Assembly: GCA_964464375.1 (NCBI GenBank)
Contig: CAYXFU010000019.1
Span: 1-64,000, forward strand
Reading direction: 5' to 3'
Source of the DNA: CAIOZA01 sp964464375
Lineage (GTDB): Bacteria; Bacteroidota; Ignavibacteria; Kapaibacteriales; UBA2268
Length of the DNA stretch: 64,000 nucleotides
Part shown: positions 42,842 to 52,608 of the stretch, one piece after another
Numbering within the stretch: the stretch's first letter is position 1
Layout: each line of letters opens with the position of its first letter
The notes under the pieces: model-generated
What the model was told of the DNA's origin: nothing
The model's database searches: none
What the model saw: only the letters and a program-made list of their open reading frames with translations
Translations under genes and position numbers: made by a program

Positions 42842-45070
42842 TTATATTGAATCAATAATTGAATTCAAAGTAGCGCTTGGGCGTAAAGCCTGAGTTGTCT
42901 TTGTGTTATCAGGTAAGTAATAACCTCCGATGTCAACTGGTTTGCCCTGTGCTGCTAAAAGTTCAGCAACGATTGCTGATTCATTTTCAACAAGTTCTTT
43001 TGCAACTTTAGCAAAACGTGCCTGCATCTCAGTATCTTTTGTTTGAGCTGCAATAGCCTGTGCCCAATACATTGCAAGATAGAAAGAACTTCCTCTGTTG
43101 TCAATCTCATTCACTTTTCGTGATGGCATTCTGCCGTTTTCTAAGTAAATACCAATTGCATAATCTAAAGTTTCAGCTAAAATCGTAGCTTTAGGATTAC
43201 CGGTATTTTCAGCGGCTAATTCAAATGATGGAACGAGAGCACAGTATTCACCAAGTGAATCCCATCTCAAGTGACCTTCCTTTGTGAATTGCTGAACATG
43301 TTTGGGAGCTGAACCACCTGCACCTGTTTCGAACAATCCACCGCCATTTAGAAGTGGAACTATGGAAAGCATTCTTGCACTTGTACCTAGTTCCAGAATT
43401 GGGAATAGATCTGTCAAATAATCACGAAGAACGTTTCCTGTTACTGAAATAGTATCCAATCCTTTACGTGTTCTTTCGAGAGTAAATTTCATCGCATCTA
43501 CTGGTTTCATAATACTGATATCAAGTCCTGTTGTATCATGTTCAGGTAAATATTTATTTATTTTCTTGATAATTTCTCTGTCATGTCCTCTGTTATCGTC
43601 AAGCCAGAAGATAGCCGGTGTTGATGTTGCTTTTGCTCTTCTTACTGCAAGAGCAACCCAATCTTTGATCGGAAGATCTTTTGCCTGGCACATTCTGAAG
43701 ATATCTCCTGTTTCGACGGTCTGCTCTAGGAGTTTGTTACCTTCGAAATCTACTACGCGAATTCTACCATTTCCTGTTGCTTCGAATGTTTTATCATGGG
43801 ATCCATATTCTTCAGCTTTCTGTGCCATAAGACCAACATTTGAAACCGCTCCCATAGTTGCCGGGTTGAATTGACCATTCTTTTTGGCATCTTCCAATAT
43901 CTCACCATAGATTGTTGCATAACAGCGATCTGGTATCATTGCGATACAGTCCTGCAACTTATCTTCTTTGTTCCACATTTTACCGCCATCGCGAACAACA
44001 TTTGGCATTGAAGCATCAACGATAATGTTATTAGGAACATGGAGATTTGTAATTCCATAACGTGAGTCAACCATTGCTAACGGTGGTTGGTTCTCATAAA
44101 CTTTTGCAATGTCTGCTTCAATTTCGGCTTTTTTGTCAGCGGGAAGTCTGCTTAATTTTTCAAGGACATCAGTAAGACCATTGTTGATATTTGCCCCGAT
44201 TGCTTTGAGTGAGTCTGCGTGCTTGTCCAAAGCTTCTTTATAGTAAACGGATACGGCATGACCGAACATAATTGGATCCGATATTTTCATCATTGTGGCT
44301 TTAAGGTGCAAAGAAAGTAGAACATCGTCTTTTCTTGCTTCTTCAATCTGTTCAGCATAAAATTCACGAAGAGCTGATACATTCATAACTGTACTATCAA
44401 TTACTTCACCTGCCAATAATGTCAGTTTTTCTTTAAGAACTTTAACTTCGTTATTAGAATCAACAAATTCTACTCTTACATCGCAAGGTTTATCCAAAGT
44501 TAATGAATTCTCATTAGCATAAAAGTCCTTTTCATTCATGTGAGCTACACGTGCTTTCGAGCCTGATTCTGGCCATGCCTTCATCATTCTGTGTGGGAAT
44601 TTCTGTGCGAATTTCTTGACAGATGTTGCGGCTCTGCGGTCTGAGTTTCCTTCACGAAGAACAGGATTCACTGAAGAGCCGAGGCATTTAGCGAATCTAT
44701 CCTGGAGTGCTTTTTCAGCATCATTTTTAGGTTCTTCGGGGTAGTCTGGAATATCGTAGCCATTTTGCTGTAATTCCTTGATTGCGGCTTGCAACTGGGG
44801 AATTGAAGCACTGATATTAGGTAATTTAATAACATTCGCCTCTGGTTGTTTAACCAAATCACCAAGTTGTGCAAGAAAATCAGGAATTTTCTGTGCATCA
44901 GTTAGCTTATCAGGAAAATTTGCAATAATTCTGCCTGCAAGAGAGATATCTCTTGTTTCAACACTTATACCAGATCCTTTTGTAAAAGCTTGAACAATAG
45001 GTAGTAGACCATAGGAAGCCAATTCCGGAGCTTCGTCAATCTTTGTCCAAATAATTTTGTAGTTTGTCAT
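42842..45070 (-). CDS. icd: NADP-dependent isocitrate dehydrogenase, monomeric type
   Basis: A 742-residue single-chain isocitrate dehydrogenase that converts isocitrate to 2-oxoglutarate with NADP+. Length and blocks such as KIIWTKIDEAPELASYGLLP, GGLFETGAGGSAPKHVQQF, ILAETLDYAIG and NEIDNRGSSFYLAMYWAQA are diagnostic of the monomeric class, which is unrelated in length to the 400-residue dimeric enzyme. Some Chlorobiota use this form. A possible TAATTTTG box (minus strand) lies at 45137-45144, and a terminator follows the stop. Confidence 0.96.
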   Translation of the reverse strand: MTNYKIIWTKIDEAPELASYGLLPIVQAFTKGSGISVETRDISLAGRIIANFPDKLTDAQKIPDFLAQLGDLVKQPEANVIKLPNISASIPQLQAAIKELQQNGYDIPDYPEEPKNDAEKALQDRFAKCLGSSVNPVLREGNSDRRAATSVKKFAQKFPHRMMKAWPESGSKARVAHMNEKDFYANENSLTLDKPCDVRVEFVDSNNEVKVLKEKLTLLAGEVIDSTVMNVSALREFYAEQIEEARKDDVLLSLHLKATMMKISDPIMFGHAVSVYYKEALDKHADSLKAIGANINNGLTDVLEKLSRLPADKKAEIEADIAKVYENQPPLAMVDSRYGITNLHVPNNIIVDASMPNVVRDGGKMWNKEDKLQDCIAMIPDRCYATIYGEILEDAKKNGQFNPATMGAVSNVGLMAQKAEEYGSHDKTFEATGNGRIRVVDFEGNKLLEQTVETGDIFRMCQAKDLPIKDWVALAVRRAKATSTPAIFWLDDNRGHDREIIKKINKYLPEHDTTGLDISIMKPVDAMKFTLERTRKGLDTISVTGNVLRDYLTDLFPILELGTSARMLSIVPLLNGGGLFETGAGGSAPKHVQQFTKEGHLRWDSLGEYCALVPSFELAAENTGNPKATILAETLDYAIGIYLENGRMPSRKVNEIDNRGSSFYLAMYWAQAIAAQTKDTEMQARFAKVAKELVENESAIVAELLAAQGKPVDIGGYYLPDNTKTTQALRPSATLNSIIDSI

Positions 45071-45297
45071 GAAATAAACCTAAATATTAAATAAAAAAGT
45101 AATTATACAATATAATAATGTAAAATCGAATAACTACAAAATTAGTAATCTTTTAGCTAAATTAAAAAAAGGACTAAATAAAGACCGAAAATGGGGGATA
45201 GGAAAAATATTAGATCATATGATAACTTAACTGTGAATAATATAATTAGTTTATTTCGTATATTTATGAGTTAAAAAACTTAAACAAATCAAATAGA

Positions 45298-48200
45298 ATG
45301 ACAAAAGAAAAAATCGAATATATTGAAAATTACAGGAAAAGGGTAAAATCTGCAAATAAGGAGCTACCAAAGAAAGAAGCATTTAAGGATTTGCTCAATC
45401 GCTTGTATCCCGGTAATAAGGAAATTGAAAGAATAATTGATAAGATAACAGACGGCTCTGAATCCACAGTATTGAATATCCCACGTAAAGACAAACTGCA
45501 TAGAGGAAGTGCTGATGCCCTTTTTAACAATATTATCATTGAATTTGAAAATGACCTCAGAGTAAGTTTAAATCATGCAAAAGAACAATTGTCTGGTTAT
45601 CTGTTAGGACAAGTTAATTCTGGTAACGGTTACAATTTTACATTAATTGTTAGTGATTGCATTACATGGAAAGTATTTGCACCAGATGTTTCGCAACTTG
45701 ACAAATTAGATTTACTCAAAGAAGACGAATTGATTTTAAATGAAGTAACAAGTGCTTCAATTATTCTTTCTGAAAACAATGCAGAAGATTTTTATTATTG
45801 GATTGATCGATTTCTTTTTAAAGAAGAAAAGCAACGAGCAACGTTAAAAAGAATAGAAGAATCTTTTGGCTATCAAAGTAATGTATTTATCGAATCTTTT
45901 ATAGAATTAACCAAACACTTCCAGGATGTAAAAAAGTTTGGTGAAGTACAAGTCTCTTATGAACAATGGAACAAATTCCTTTCTATAGCTTATGGATCTT
46001 TTGATGCCAGTGAAAATAATTTCCTTATCCATACTTATCTGAGTGTATTTTCTAAAATGTTGGCTTATGCGGTAGTAAGCAATGATGATTATATAGACGA
46101 GAATGAACTAAAGGGAATTATAAACGGCAGCATTTTCAATCGATACAATATTGAAAATTTTGTGGATAATGACTTTTTCCATTGGATTGGTTCAGACAGA
46201 AATTTCAGTGGTTTGAAAAAAGTATTCAGATTGATTGCACAGGAAATTTCCTCTTTTGATTTTAATGATGTTGATGAAGACATTCTGAAAGGTGTATATC
46301 AGGAGTTGATTGATCTTGATACTAGACATTCTCTTGGTGAGTATTATACCCCAGATTGGTTATGTGAAAGAATAACAAATGAGTTTCAGTTCAAGCCAAC
46401 TGATAAATTATTAGATCCTGCATGTGGGAGCGGGTCTATTCTTCGTGCCATGATACATAGAATTAAACAATTGAATCCCGAAATTTCAGTTGAAGAATTA
46501 TGCAACAACATTTATGGAATTGATATTCATCCATTGAGTGTACAGATTTCTAAAACGACTATATTGATTGCTTTAGGAAAAGAGATCAGGAAAGCCAAAA
46601 AGCCTGTACATATCAATATAATATTGGCTAACTCTTTACTTGCCCCTGAAGGTGTGCAAAATCTTTATGGAAGAGATTTCATTATGCATATTGATAAAGA
46701 ACGAGTATGGCTCAATACTCAGGTTTTTGAAGATATGAGGTTATTTGATTCAGCCCTCGAAGTTTGTGATGACCTTGCTGAACGATCAATGAACCGGGTT
46801 AAAGAAACAAAACTAACTTTTGAAAACAATCTTAAAAGGCGATATCACAATGGTGGTTTAAATGAAGCAATTATTGATAGCTTTTACAAAATATATGAAA
46901 CACTAAAATTAGTTAAAGAAAATGGTAGAGATAGTATTTGGAAGTTTATCGTACAGAATCTATATAAACCATATTTCCTTAATAAAAAATTCGATTATGT
47001 GATTGGCAATCCACCTTGGTTCACATATAGTTCTATAAAGAACCAAGAATATCAAAATCTTTTAAATTCACTAGCGGAAAAATATAGCGTTAAACCCAAA
47101 AAAGTAGCAAATTTCCCTCATTTGGAAATTGCTGCTATATTTTTGAGTTATTGTAGTAGTTATTTCTTGAATGACAATGGGAAAATTGCATTTGTTTTAC
47201 CCAGAAGTTTTTTTAGTGCAGATCATCACGACAATACAAGAAGCGGGAAATCAAAAGGTTTTCGATTAACTCATATTTGGGATTTGAACGATGTTTCGCC
47301 ATTATTTAGAATACCAAGTAGTGTTTTGTTTGCCGAGAAAGTAATTTTATCAAAACCATTACCTGCATCAGGTATTGATGGAATTTCTTTTGCCGGGAAT
47401 ATACCTTCTCATAATTGTAATTTAAAAGTTGCTTTGCCAAAGTTAACTGAAACAAAAAACAAATGGTTTTATGTTAAACGAGTTGCACGCTCTGCATTTG
47501 CAACTGTAAAAGTTAAAACTCAAAATAAAGTTAATCCTTATAAAAAGCTATTCAAGCAGGGTGCAACAATAGTTCCCCGTACTTTTTATTTTGTTCAACT
47601 TACACAGGACGTTCCGCCTGATTGGGAAGGAAGAACTATAAATGTTAAAACATCTGAGAATATTCAGCATGATGCTAAAGTTCCCTGGAAAGGTCTTAAC
47701 TTTGAAGGGAAAGTAGATAGTAAATTTATTTTTAGGACTGCTTTGTCAAAAAGTATATTACCCTTTTCACTGTTTAAACCTGATTTAATAGTTTTGCCAA
47801 TAACTATTGAGAACAATAATACTGTTAAAAAAATAAAATTATTTACGCCTCTTGAGCTCTTGCAAGAAGGGTATAGTGATACTTCAAAATGGTTTCAAAA
47901 TGCTGAGAATATTTGGAAAATTAAAAGAACAGAAAATAACAAAAACATCAACACTGTTGACTATCTTAATTGGCAAAATAAATTAAAAGGTCAAAATTTA
48001 AATGCACCATATTTAGTACTTTATAATGCATCTGCAAAAGATGCAAATGCAACTATTGTTAAAAGGAAGGATTTTGATCTGGAATTTATTGTTGAAAGCA
48101 AATGTTATTGGTTTGCTACTGAGAATGTTGATGAAGCATATTATCTTACTGCAATTTTAAATTCAACTACTCCGAATGAAATGATGAAACCTTTTCAAAC

Positions 48201-48465
48201 TCAAGGTCTATTTGGTCCGAGAGATATTCATAAACTCATTCTTGATATTTATTATCCTAAATATGATAGCAATGATTCTAAACACATCTGTTTAGCATAT
48301 TTGAGCAAAATTTCACATGCAAAGACATCAGATTTTCTCAAAAGTATTGATGCCGTACAGATAATTGCTGGTCTTAATTTAGGAAGAATTCGCTTGGATA
48401 TAAAAAAGCATCTCGCTTCCGAAATGAAAGAGATTGACGAAATTGTAAAAAAGATAATCGGGTAA
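45298..48465 (+). CDS. Type IIG-like restriction-modification protein (fused nuclease and N6-adenine methyltransferase)
   Basis: A 1055-residue protein joining a putative nuclease, a DNA adenine methyltransferase and a specificity region. The N-terminal HRGSADALFNNIIIEFENDL resembles a PD-(D/E)xK core (Asp73, Glu82, Glu84, with Glu where Lys is usual). The gamma-class methyltransferase has motif I DPACGSGSIL from 373 and motif IV NPPW at 571-574. The C-terminal 400 residues would recognise DNA. No separate restriction, specificity or BREX genes adjoin it, so it is best seen as a stand-alone Eco57I/MmeI-like enzyme. A BREX PglX-type methylase is the alternative, but the nuclease-like start argues against it. 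Confidence 0.85.
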   Translation: MTKEKIEYIENYRKRVKSANKELPKKEAFKDLLNRLYPGNKEIERIIDKITDGSESTVLNIPRKDKLHRGSADALFNNIIIEFENDLRVSLNHAKEQLSGYLLGQVNSGNGYNFTLIVSDCITWKVFAPDVSQLDKLDLLKEDELILNEVTSASIILSENNAEDFYYWIDRFLFKEEKQRATLKRIEESFGYQSNVFIESFIELTKHFQDVKKFGEVQVSYEQWNKFLSIAYGSFDASENNFLIHTYLSVFSKMLAYAVVSNDDYIDENELKGIINGSIFNRYNIENFVDNDFFHWIGSDRNFSGLKKVFRLIAQEISSFDFNDVDEDILKGVYQELIDLDTRHSLGEYYTPDWLCERITNEFQFKPTDKLLDPACGSGSILRAMIHRIKQLNPEISVEELCNNIYGIDIHPLSVQISKTTILIALGKEIRKAKKPVHINIILANSLLAPEGVQNLYGRDFIMHIDKERVWLNTQVFEDMRLFDSALEVCDDLAERSMNRVKETKLTFENNLKRRYHNGGLNEAIIDSFYKIYETLKLVKENGRDSIWKFIVQNLYKPYFLNKKFDYVIGNPPWFTYSSIKNQEYQNLLNSLAEKYSVKPKKVANFPHLEIAAIFLSYCSSYFLNDNGKIAFVLPRSFFSADHHDNTRSGKSKGFRLTHIWDLNDVSPLFRIPSSVLFAEKVILSKPLPASGIDGISFAGNIPSHNCNLKVALPKLTETKNKWFYVKRVARSAFATVKVKTQNKVNPYKKLFKQGATIVPRTFYFVQLTQDVPPDWEGRTINVKTSENIQHDAKVPWKGLNFEGKVDSKFIFRTALSKSILPFSLFKPDLIVLPITIENNNTVKKIKLFTPLELLQEGYSDTSKWFQNAENIWKIKRTENNKNINTVDYLNWQNKLKGQNLNAPYLVLYNASAKDANATIVKRKDFDLEFIVESKCYWFATENVDEAYYLTAILNSTTPNEMMKPFQTQGLFGPRDIHKLILDIYYPKYDSNDSKHICLAYLSKISHAKTSDFLKSIDAVQIIAGLNLGRIRLDIKKHLASEMKEIDEIVKKIIG

Positions 48466-48508
48466 AGCAATTGTTTTATCCAAAATGAATTTTTTATTCA
48501 GGATACCT

Positions 48509-49720
48509 ATGACAAAAAATATATTATATCTATTCCTTCTTTTATTTCTTACTCAACCTTTAATTTCAGATGAATTTGAAGATTTGCTAAATAATGGCAA
48601 AGCTGAATTCAAAAAAGAGATCGATATTCAGGATTATCCTAATGCGATTCAATTACTGGATAGAGCCACACTGTTAAGACCTGATAATGCCGAAGCACAC
48701 TATTACCTCGGTTATGCTTACAGCAGACTCAATTCAAATGACGGGAAAGAAATTATTCACTCTTCTTTGTCTCTGGTTCTTAAATCTAGTAGTGAATTTG
48801 AAAAAGTTATAGAGCTAACTCCGAGTTATGTTGGTGAAATACTAATTCTCGATCCTTATTCTAAACTATCGGCTGAATGGGGTACATTAGCAATGAGCTA
48901 CTGGCACAATAATCAACCTGATTCTGCAATTTGGGCTTTCAAAGAAGGAAAAAACCGTGGCGGATTCGCTGACTTTTTTCTAACAATGAACCGATCTGTT
49001 TTAGATTTATGCTCTAATAATGCAATATTAATGTCTTCTGGTGACAATTTCACTATTCCTCTTTGGTACTTACAAATAGTAGAAGGGTACCGAAAAGATG
49101 TTTCTGTGATAGATATTAATTTACTAAATACTGTGTGGTATCCAAAGTTTTTATCACAAAAGAGAATTGTTAAGTTTGATATTAATGAGAAAGATCTAGA
49201 TAGTATTGAATACATACCATGGAGTGATTCAACAATTACTGTTGATCAATTCTCATGGATTGTTAAACCAAGTTATTATGAGCAATTTATTCTACGAGGC
49301 GACAGGATATTTCTGAGTTTATTGAAAGAAAATAAATTTATAAGAGATATTTATTTTACTGCTTTTTTGCAGGATGAAAGTAAATTGAATCTTGGTAGAT
49401 ATATGCATAATTATATCCTTGTTGATGAATTAAATATCGAAAATACTGCTGAACCAATAGATAAATCTTATATCACTAAGATTAGAGATAATCTAAAATT
49501 TGTGTCAGAAAATAATCAAAACAGCACGGATGAACTAAAGTGTCTATTTGGTTTGAGAGATAACATTATCAATCAGATCAAGAAATTTATAATTAGGAAA
49601 AAAATGATACATGCAAGGGAATTACTTCAAATTATGGATACATTCATTGATGAAATTAAATATCCATATCAAAATGAGTTAGATAAACAAAATGTAGATG
49701 ATATTCGCAGTAAATTGTAA
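48509..49720 (+). CDS. Exported TPR protein resembling the C-terminal part of DUF2723 proteins
   Basis: A protein of about 403 residues with a signal peptide (MTKNILYLFLLLFLTQPLIS). TPR-like helices (RPDNAEAHYYLGYAYSRL) are followed by SGDNFTIPLWYLQIVEGYRK and VSVIDINLLNTVWY, a signature I associate with the soluble region of DUF2723 membrane proteins (glycosyltransferase-like). The membrane part is absent. An upstream in-frame ATG (48485) is possible; the ATG at 48509 gives a cleaner signal peptide. It follows the restriction-modification gene by 43 bp, but nothing suggests a functional link. Confidence 0.72.
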   Translation: MTKNILYLFLLLFLTQPLISDEFEDLLNNGKAEFKKEIDIQDYPNAIQLLDRATLLRPDNAEAHYYLGYAYSRLNSNDGKEIIHSSLSLVLKSSSEFEKVIELTPSYVGEILILDPYSKLSAEWGTLAMSYWHNNQPDSAIWAFKEGKNRGGFADFFLTMNRSVLDLCSNNAILMSSGDNFTIPLWYLQIVEGYRKDVSVIDINLLNTVWYPKFLSQKRIVKFDINEKDLDSIEYIPWSDSTITVDQFSWIVKPSYYEQFILRGDRIFLSLLKENKFIRDIYFTAFLQDESKLNLGRYMHNYILVDELNIENTAEPIDKSYITKIRDNLKFVSENNQNSTDELKCLFGLRDNIINQIKKFIIRKKMIHARELLQIMDTFIDEIKYPYQNELDKQNVDDIRSKL

Positions 49721-49743
49721 ATCTTAATTTTAAGGAAATAATT

Positions 49744-49921
49744 ATGTCAACAAATATAGATACAGTCCAGCAAGAGAGCCCAACAAAGGGTCAGAAGATA
49801 ACACCATTCTTGTGTTTCGACAACAATGCCGAAGAGGCAGTGAATTTCTACGTTTCACTCTTTGATGATGAAAATGGAAAAACTGGATATTGAGAGACTA
49901 AAGGAAGCTTATGACAAGTAA
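49744..49921 (+). pseudogene. VOC-family (PhnB/glyoxalase-like) remnant with a large internal deletion
   Basis: The 49-codon frame from 49744 starts like a VOC/PhnB-type protein (GQKITPFLCFDNNAEEAVNF, then YVSLF), then runs into nonsense and stops at 49893. In another frame from about 49865 the sequence reads MMKMEKLDIERLKEAYDK and ends at 49921, which is the typical C-terminus of the same family. Intact members are about 150-160 residues, so some 90-100 central codons are missing and the two ends are fused out of frame at TTTGATGATGAA. The gene cannot make a functional protein. Confidence 0.8.
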
Positions 49922-49969
49922 CATTTATTCAATTAAAAATATAATTATGTAACTGAGTAAATTTTAGTA

Positions 49970-50689
49970 TTAATAGCTCACTATCAATGATCCACATCCA
50001 ACTTCTTTTTTATCGCAATATTCTTTGAATTTCAGAATTTTTTCTAGCATCATTTTCTTGATTTTTTTACTGATAAGTGGAGCAGTTTGAAAGAAAACAT
50101 AGTAATTTGAATTATTCTTGATTTTAATATTCTTTTCAGAAAATTTATCTATAAGTTGAAATATATACTTTTCTGATATCTCTTTGTATTGTAAATAATA
50201 CTTACCATCCCAATCGATAAAAATATTTTCTGGCCTTAATTTTTTAATCACATCTTTGAAAGTTCTGCTTTTATAATATTTATAAGTCGATAAACCCTCA
50301 TCTTCCTTTATCGATTTTAGTGTTAAATGGTATTCTTTGATGTATTCCAATGGAATACCGACTGAATCTTTTTTAAACCAAATACCAAACATATACATAC
50401 CACATGAACAATCAAAATAAGGGAAGGTAATTATATCAAGAATTTTAATCTCTGCTTTATTGTTTATTTTCTTCAGTATTTTTTGTTGAGTTTCATTTAA
50501 TTCAAAAGCCCAAGCTCTACTTACCTGAATTATTTGTGAGGAATCCAAATGTAAGCTGATATATTTTGTAGTGATTTTTCCTGTTGAATCAACAGGTGGT
50601 CCATCAGCAAATAACAAATTACAACCACACAGGAAAATTATGAGGAATAGAATGTTCTTTTTCGAACTGATGATAGTAATAAACATCAT
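49970..50689 (-). CDS. Lipoprotein of unknown function
   Basis: A protein of about 239 residues with a lipobox-like LCGC after a hydrophobic N-terminus (FITIISSKKNILFLIIFLCG). The mature part is Lys-rich with a CSC motif (FPYFDCSCGMYMFGIWF) and no recognised domain. An in-frame TTG (50698) precedes two ATGs at 50689 and 50686; I use the first ATG. It is convergent with the VOC remnant and divergent from ettA. Confidence 0.7.
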   Translation of the reverse strand: MMFITIISSKKNILFLIIFLCGCNLLFADGPPVDSTGKITTKYISLHLDSSQIIQVSRAWAFELNETQQKILKKINNKAEIKILDIITFPYFDCSCGMYMFGIWFKKDSVGIPLEYIKEYHLTLKSIKEDEGLSTYKYYKSRTFKDVIKKLRPENIFIDWDGKYYLQYKEISEKYIFQLIDKFSEKNIKIKNNSNYYVFFQTAPLISKKIKKMMLEKILKFKEYCDKKEVGCGSLIVSY

Positions 50690-50848
50690 AGGACTCAACT
50701 AATGAATTTGTTTGAATATTCAGTTCTAATATAATCAATTTATTTATTTTATCAGAAGCAATTTTATAAAATTATGGAGCCTTTACTTTTTTTTTTTTAT
50801 TTTTGTAAGTAATAATATTTCAATTCTATAAAATGGAACGGATAAACA

Positions 50849-52522
50849 ATGGCTGATGAGCAAAAAATAATATTTTCGATGATTGGGGTTAGTAAAAAAT
50901 TTCCACCTCAGAAACAGGTGCTTAAAGATATATATTTATCTTTTTTCTATGGAGCAAAAATCGGTATAATAGGTCTGAATGGTTCCGGTAAATCAACCTT
51001 ACTAAAAATTATCTCAGGTGAAGAAAAATCATTTGAAGGTCAGGTAGCGTTTTCTCCCGGTTATACTATTGGTCATCTGCCACAAGAGCCTCATCTTGAC
51101 GACGAAATGACTGTAAAAGAGGTAGTCCAGCAGGGAGTTCAGGAAGTTGTGGATCTCCTGAAGGAATATGAAGAAGTGAATATGAAATTCTCTGAGCCAA
51201 TGACAGATGATGAAATGGATAAACTGCTCAAAAGGCAAGGTGATCTGACTGAACATCTCGACAGACACGATGCGTGGGAGCTGGATAATAAACTTGAAAG
51301 AGCAATGGATGCCCTGAGATGTCCAGATGAAAACATGTTGATTAAAACTTTATCCGGTGGTGAAAGAAGAAGAGTTGCTTTGTGCAGATTACTTCTTCAA
51401 AATCATGATATTCTTTTATTAGATGAACCAACAAACCATTTAGATGCTGAATCAGTATTCTGGCTTGAGGTTTTCCTTCAAAAATATCCAGGTACTGTTA
51501 TTGCAGTAACTCATGATAGATACTTCCTTGATAATGTTGCAGGCTGGATACTTGAATTAGATCGTGGCGAAGGAATCCCTTGGAAAGGAAATTATACTTC
51601 ATGGTTGGAACAAAAAACAAAGAGATTGGAACTTGAAGAAAAAACAGAAAGCAAAAGAAGAAAAACCCTGGAACGTGAACTGGAATGGGTCAGAATGTCA
51701 CCGAAAGGAAGAAATGTTAAAGCCAAAGCAAGGCTCACAGCTTATGACAGTATGATGAGTCAGGATACTAAAGAAAAAGAAGAACGTTTGGAAATTTTCA
51801 TTCCCAATGGTCCAAGACTTGGTAATAATGTAGTTGAGGTTTCAAATATATCCAAAGCTTTCGGGGATAAAGTTTTATTCGAAAATTTATCATTCAGTAT
51901 TCCTCCTGCCGCTATTGTTGGTATTATTGGTCCGAATGGAGCCGGTAAGACAACTCTTTTCCGTATGATTATGGGATTAGAAAAGCCTGATTCAGGTGAA
52001 TTTCAAATGGGAACTGGTGTTGTTCTGGGATATGTTGATCAGCAGCACGCTTCTATCGATCCCGAAAAAAATGTATGGGAGGTTGTTTCCGGAGGTTTAG
52101 ATTTAATCAAATTAGGAGACAAAGAATTTAATTCCAGAGCTTATGTCGCAAGATTTAACTTTAGTGGAGCTGATCAGCAAAAAAAATGTGGGATTCTTTC
52201 TGGTGGTGAAAGAAACAGATTGCATTTAGCCTTAACTCTGAAAGAAAATGCGAATGTTCTACTGCTTGATGAACCTACAAACGATATCGATGTTAATACA
52301 CTCAGAGCGCTGGAAGAAGGTCTGGAAAACTTTGCCGGATCTGCAGTTGTTATATCGCATGATAGGTGGTTTCTGGACAGAATAGCTACACATATTTTAG
52401 CATTCGAAGGAGATTCTGAAGTCTATTTTTACGAAGGAACATTTTCAGAATATGTAGAGAATTACAAGAAGCGTAAGGGTGAATTCACTCCACATAGAAT
52501 AAAATTCAAAAAACTAATGTAA
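50849..52522 (+). CDS. ettA: ABC-F ATPase EttA
   Basis: A 557-residue cytoplasmic twin-ATPase of the ABC-F family, the energy-dependent translational throttle that binds the ribosomal E site. The first domain has Walker A GLNGSGKST near 47, signature LSGGERRRVAL and DEPTNHLD; a charged linker with an arm segment (FSEPMTDDEMDKLLKRQGDL) follows; the second domain has GPNGAGKTT, LSGGERNRLHLA and DEPTNDID. Length and the EttA-type arm match E. coli EttA (555 aa) rather than Uup or YheS. A TATTTTTG box lies at 50798-50805. Confidence 0.95.
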   Translation: MADEQKIIFSMIGVSKKFPPQKQVLKDIYLSFFYGAKIGIIGLNGSGKSTLLKIISGEEKSFEGQVAFSPGYTIGHLPQEPHLDDEMTVKEVVQQGVQEVVDLLKEYEEVNMKFSEPMTDDEMDKLLKRQGDLTEHLDRHDAWELDNKLERAMDALRCPDENMLIKTLSGGERRRVALCRLLLQNHDILLLDEPTNHLDAESVFWLEVFLQKYPGTVIAVTHDRYFLDNVAGWILELDRGEGIPWKGNYTSWLEQKTKRLELEEKTESKRRKTLERELEWVRMSPKGRNVKAKARLTAYDSMMSQDTKEKEERLEIFIPNGPRLGNNVVEVSNISKAFGDKVLFENLSFSIPPAAIVGIIGPNGAGKTTLFRMIMGLEKPDSGEFQMGTGVVLGYVDQQHASIDPEKNVWEVVSGGLDLIKLGDKEFNSRAYVARFNFSGADQQKKCGILSGGERNRLHLALTLKENANVLLLDEPTNDIDVNTLRALEEGLENFAGSAVVISHDRWFLDRIATHILAFEGDSEVYFYEGTFSEYVENYKKRKGEFTPHRIKFKKLM

Positions 52523-52548
52523 TCCAATTAGTGAAATCATAAAAAAAT

Positions 52549-52596
52549 GGGCTGTATCAAAAGTGTAAATAATTTGCTTTTGTGACAGCCCTTTTT
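52549..52596. terminator. Bidirectional terminator between ettA and the hemerythrin gene
   Basis: GGGCTGT pairs with ACAGCCC, with a further CAAAAG/CTTTTG pairing inside; T-rich on both strands. The two genes are convergent. Confidence 0.75.
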
Positions 52597-52608
52597 ATTG
52601 CGTTAATT

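Noticed and set aside
45071..45297. Spacer between icd and the restriction-modification gene as a possible island boundary
   Set aside because: AT-rich but without direct repeats, tRNA fragment or integrase; only possible promoter boxes are visible.
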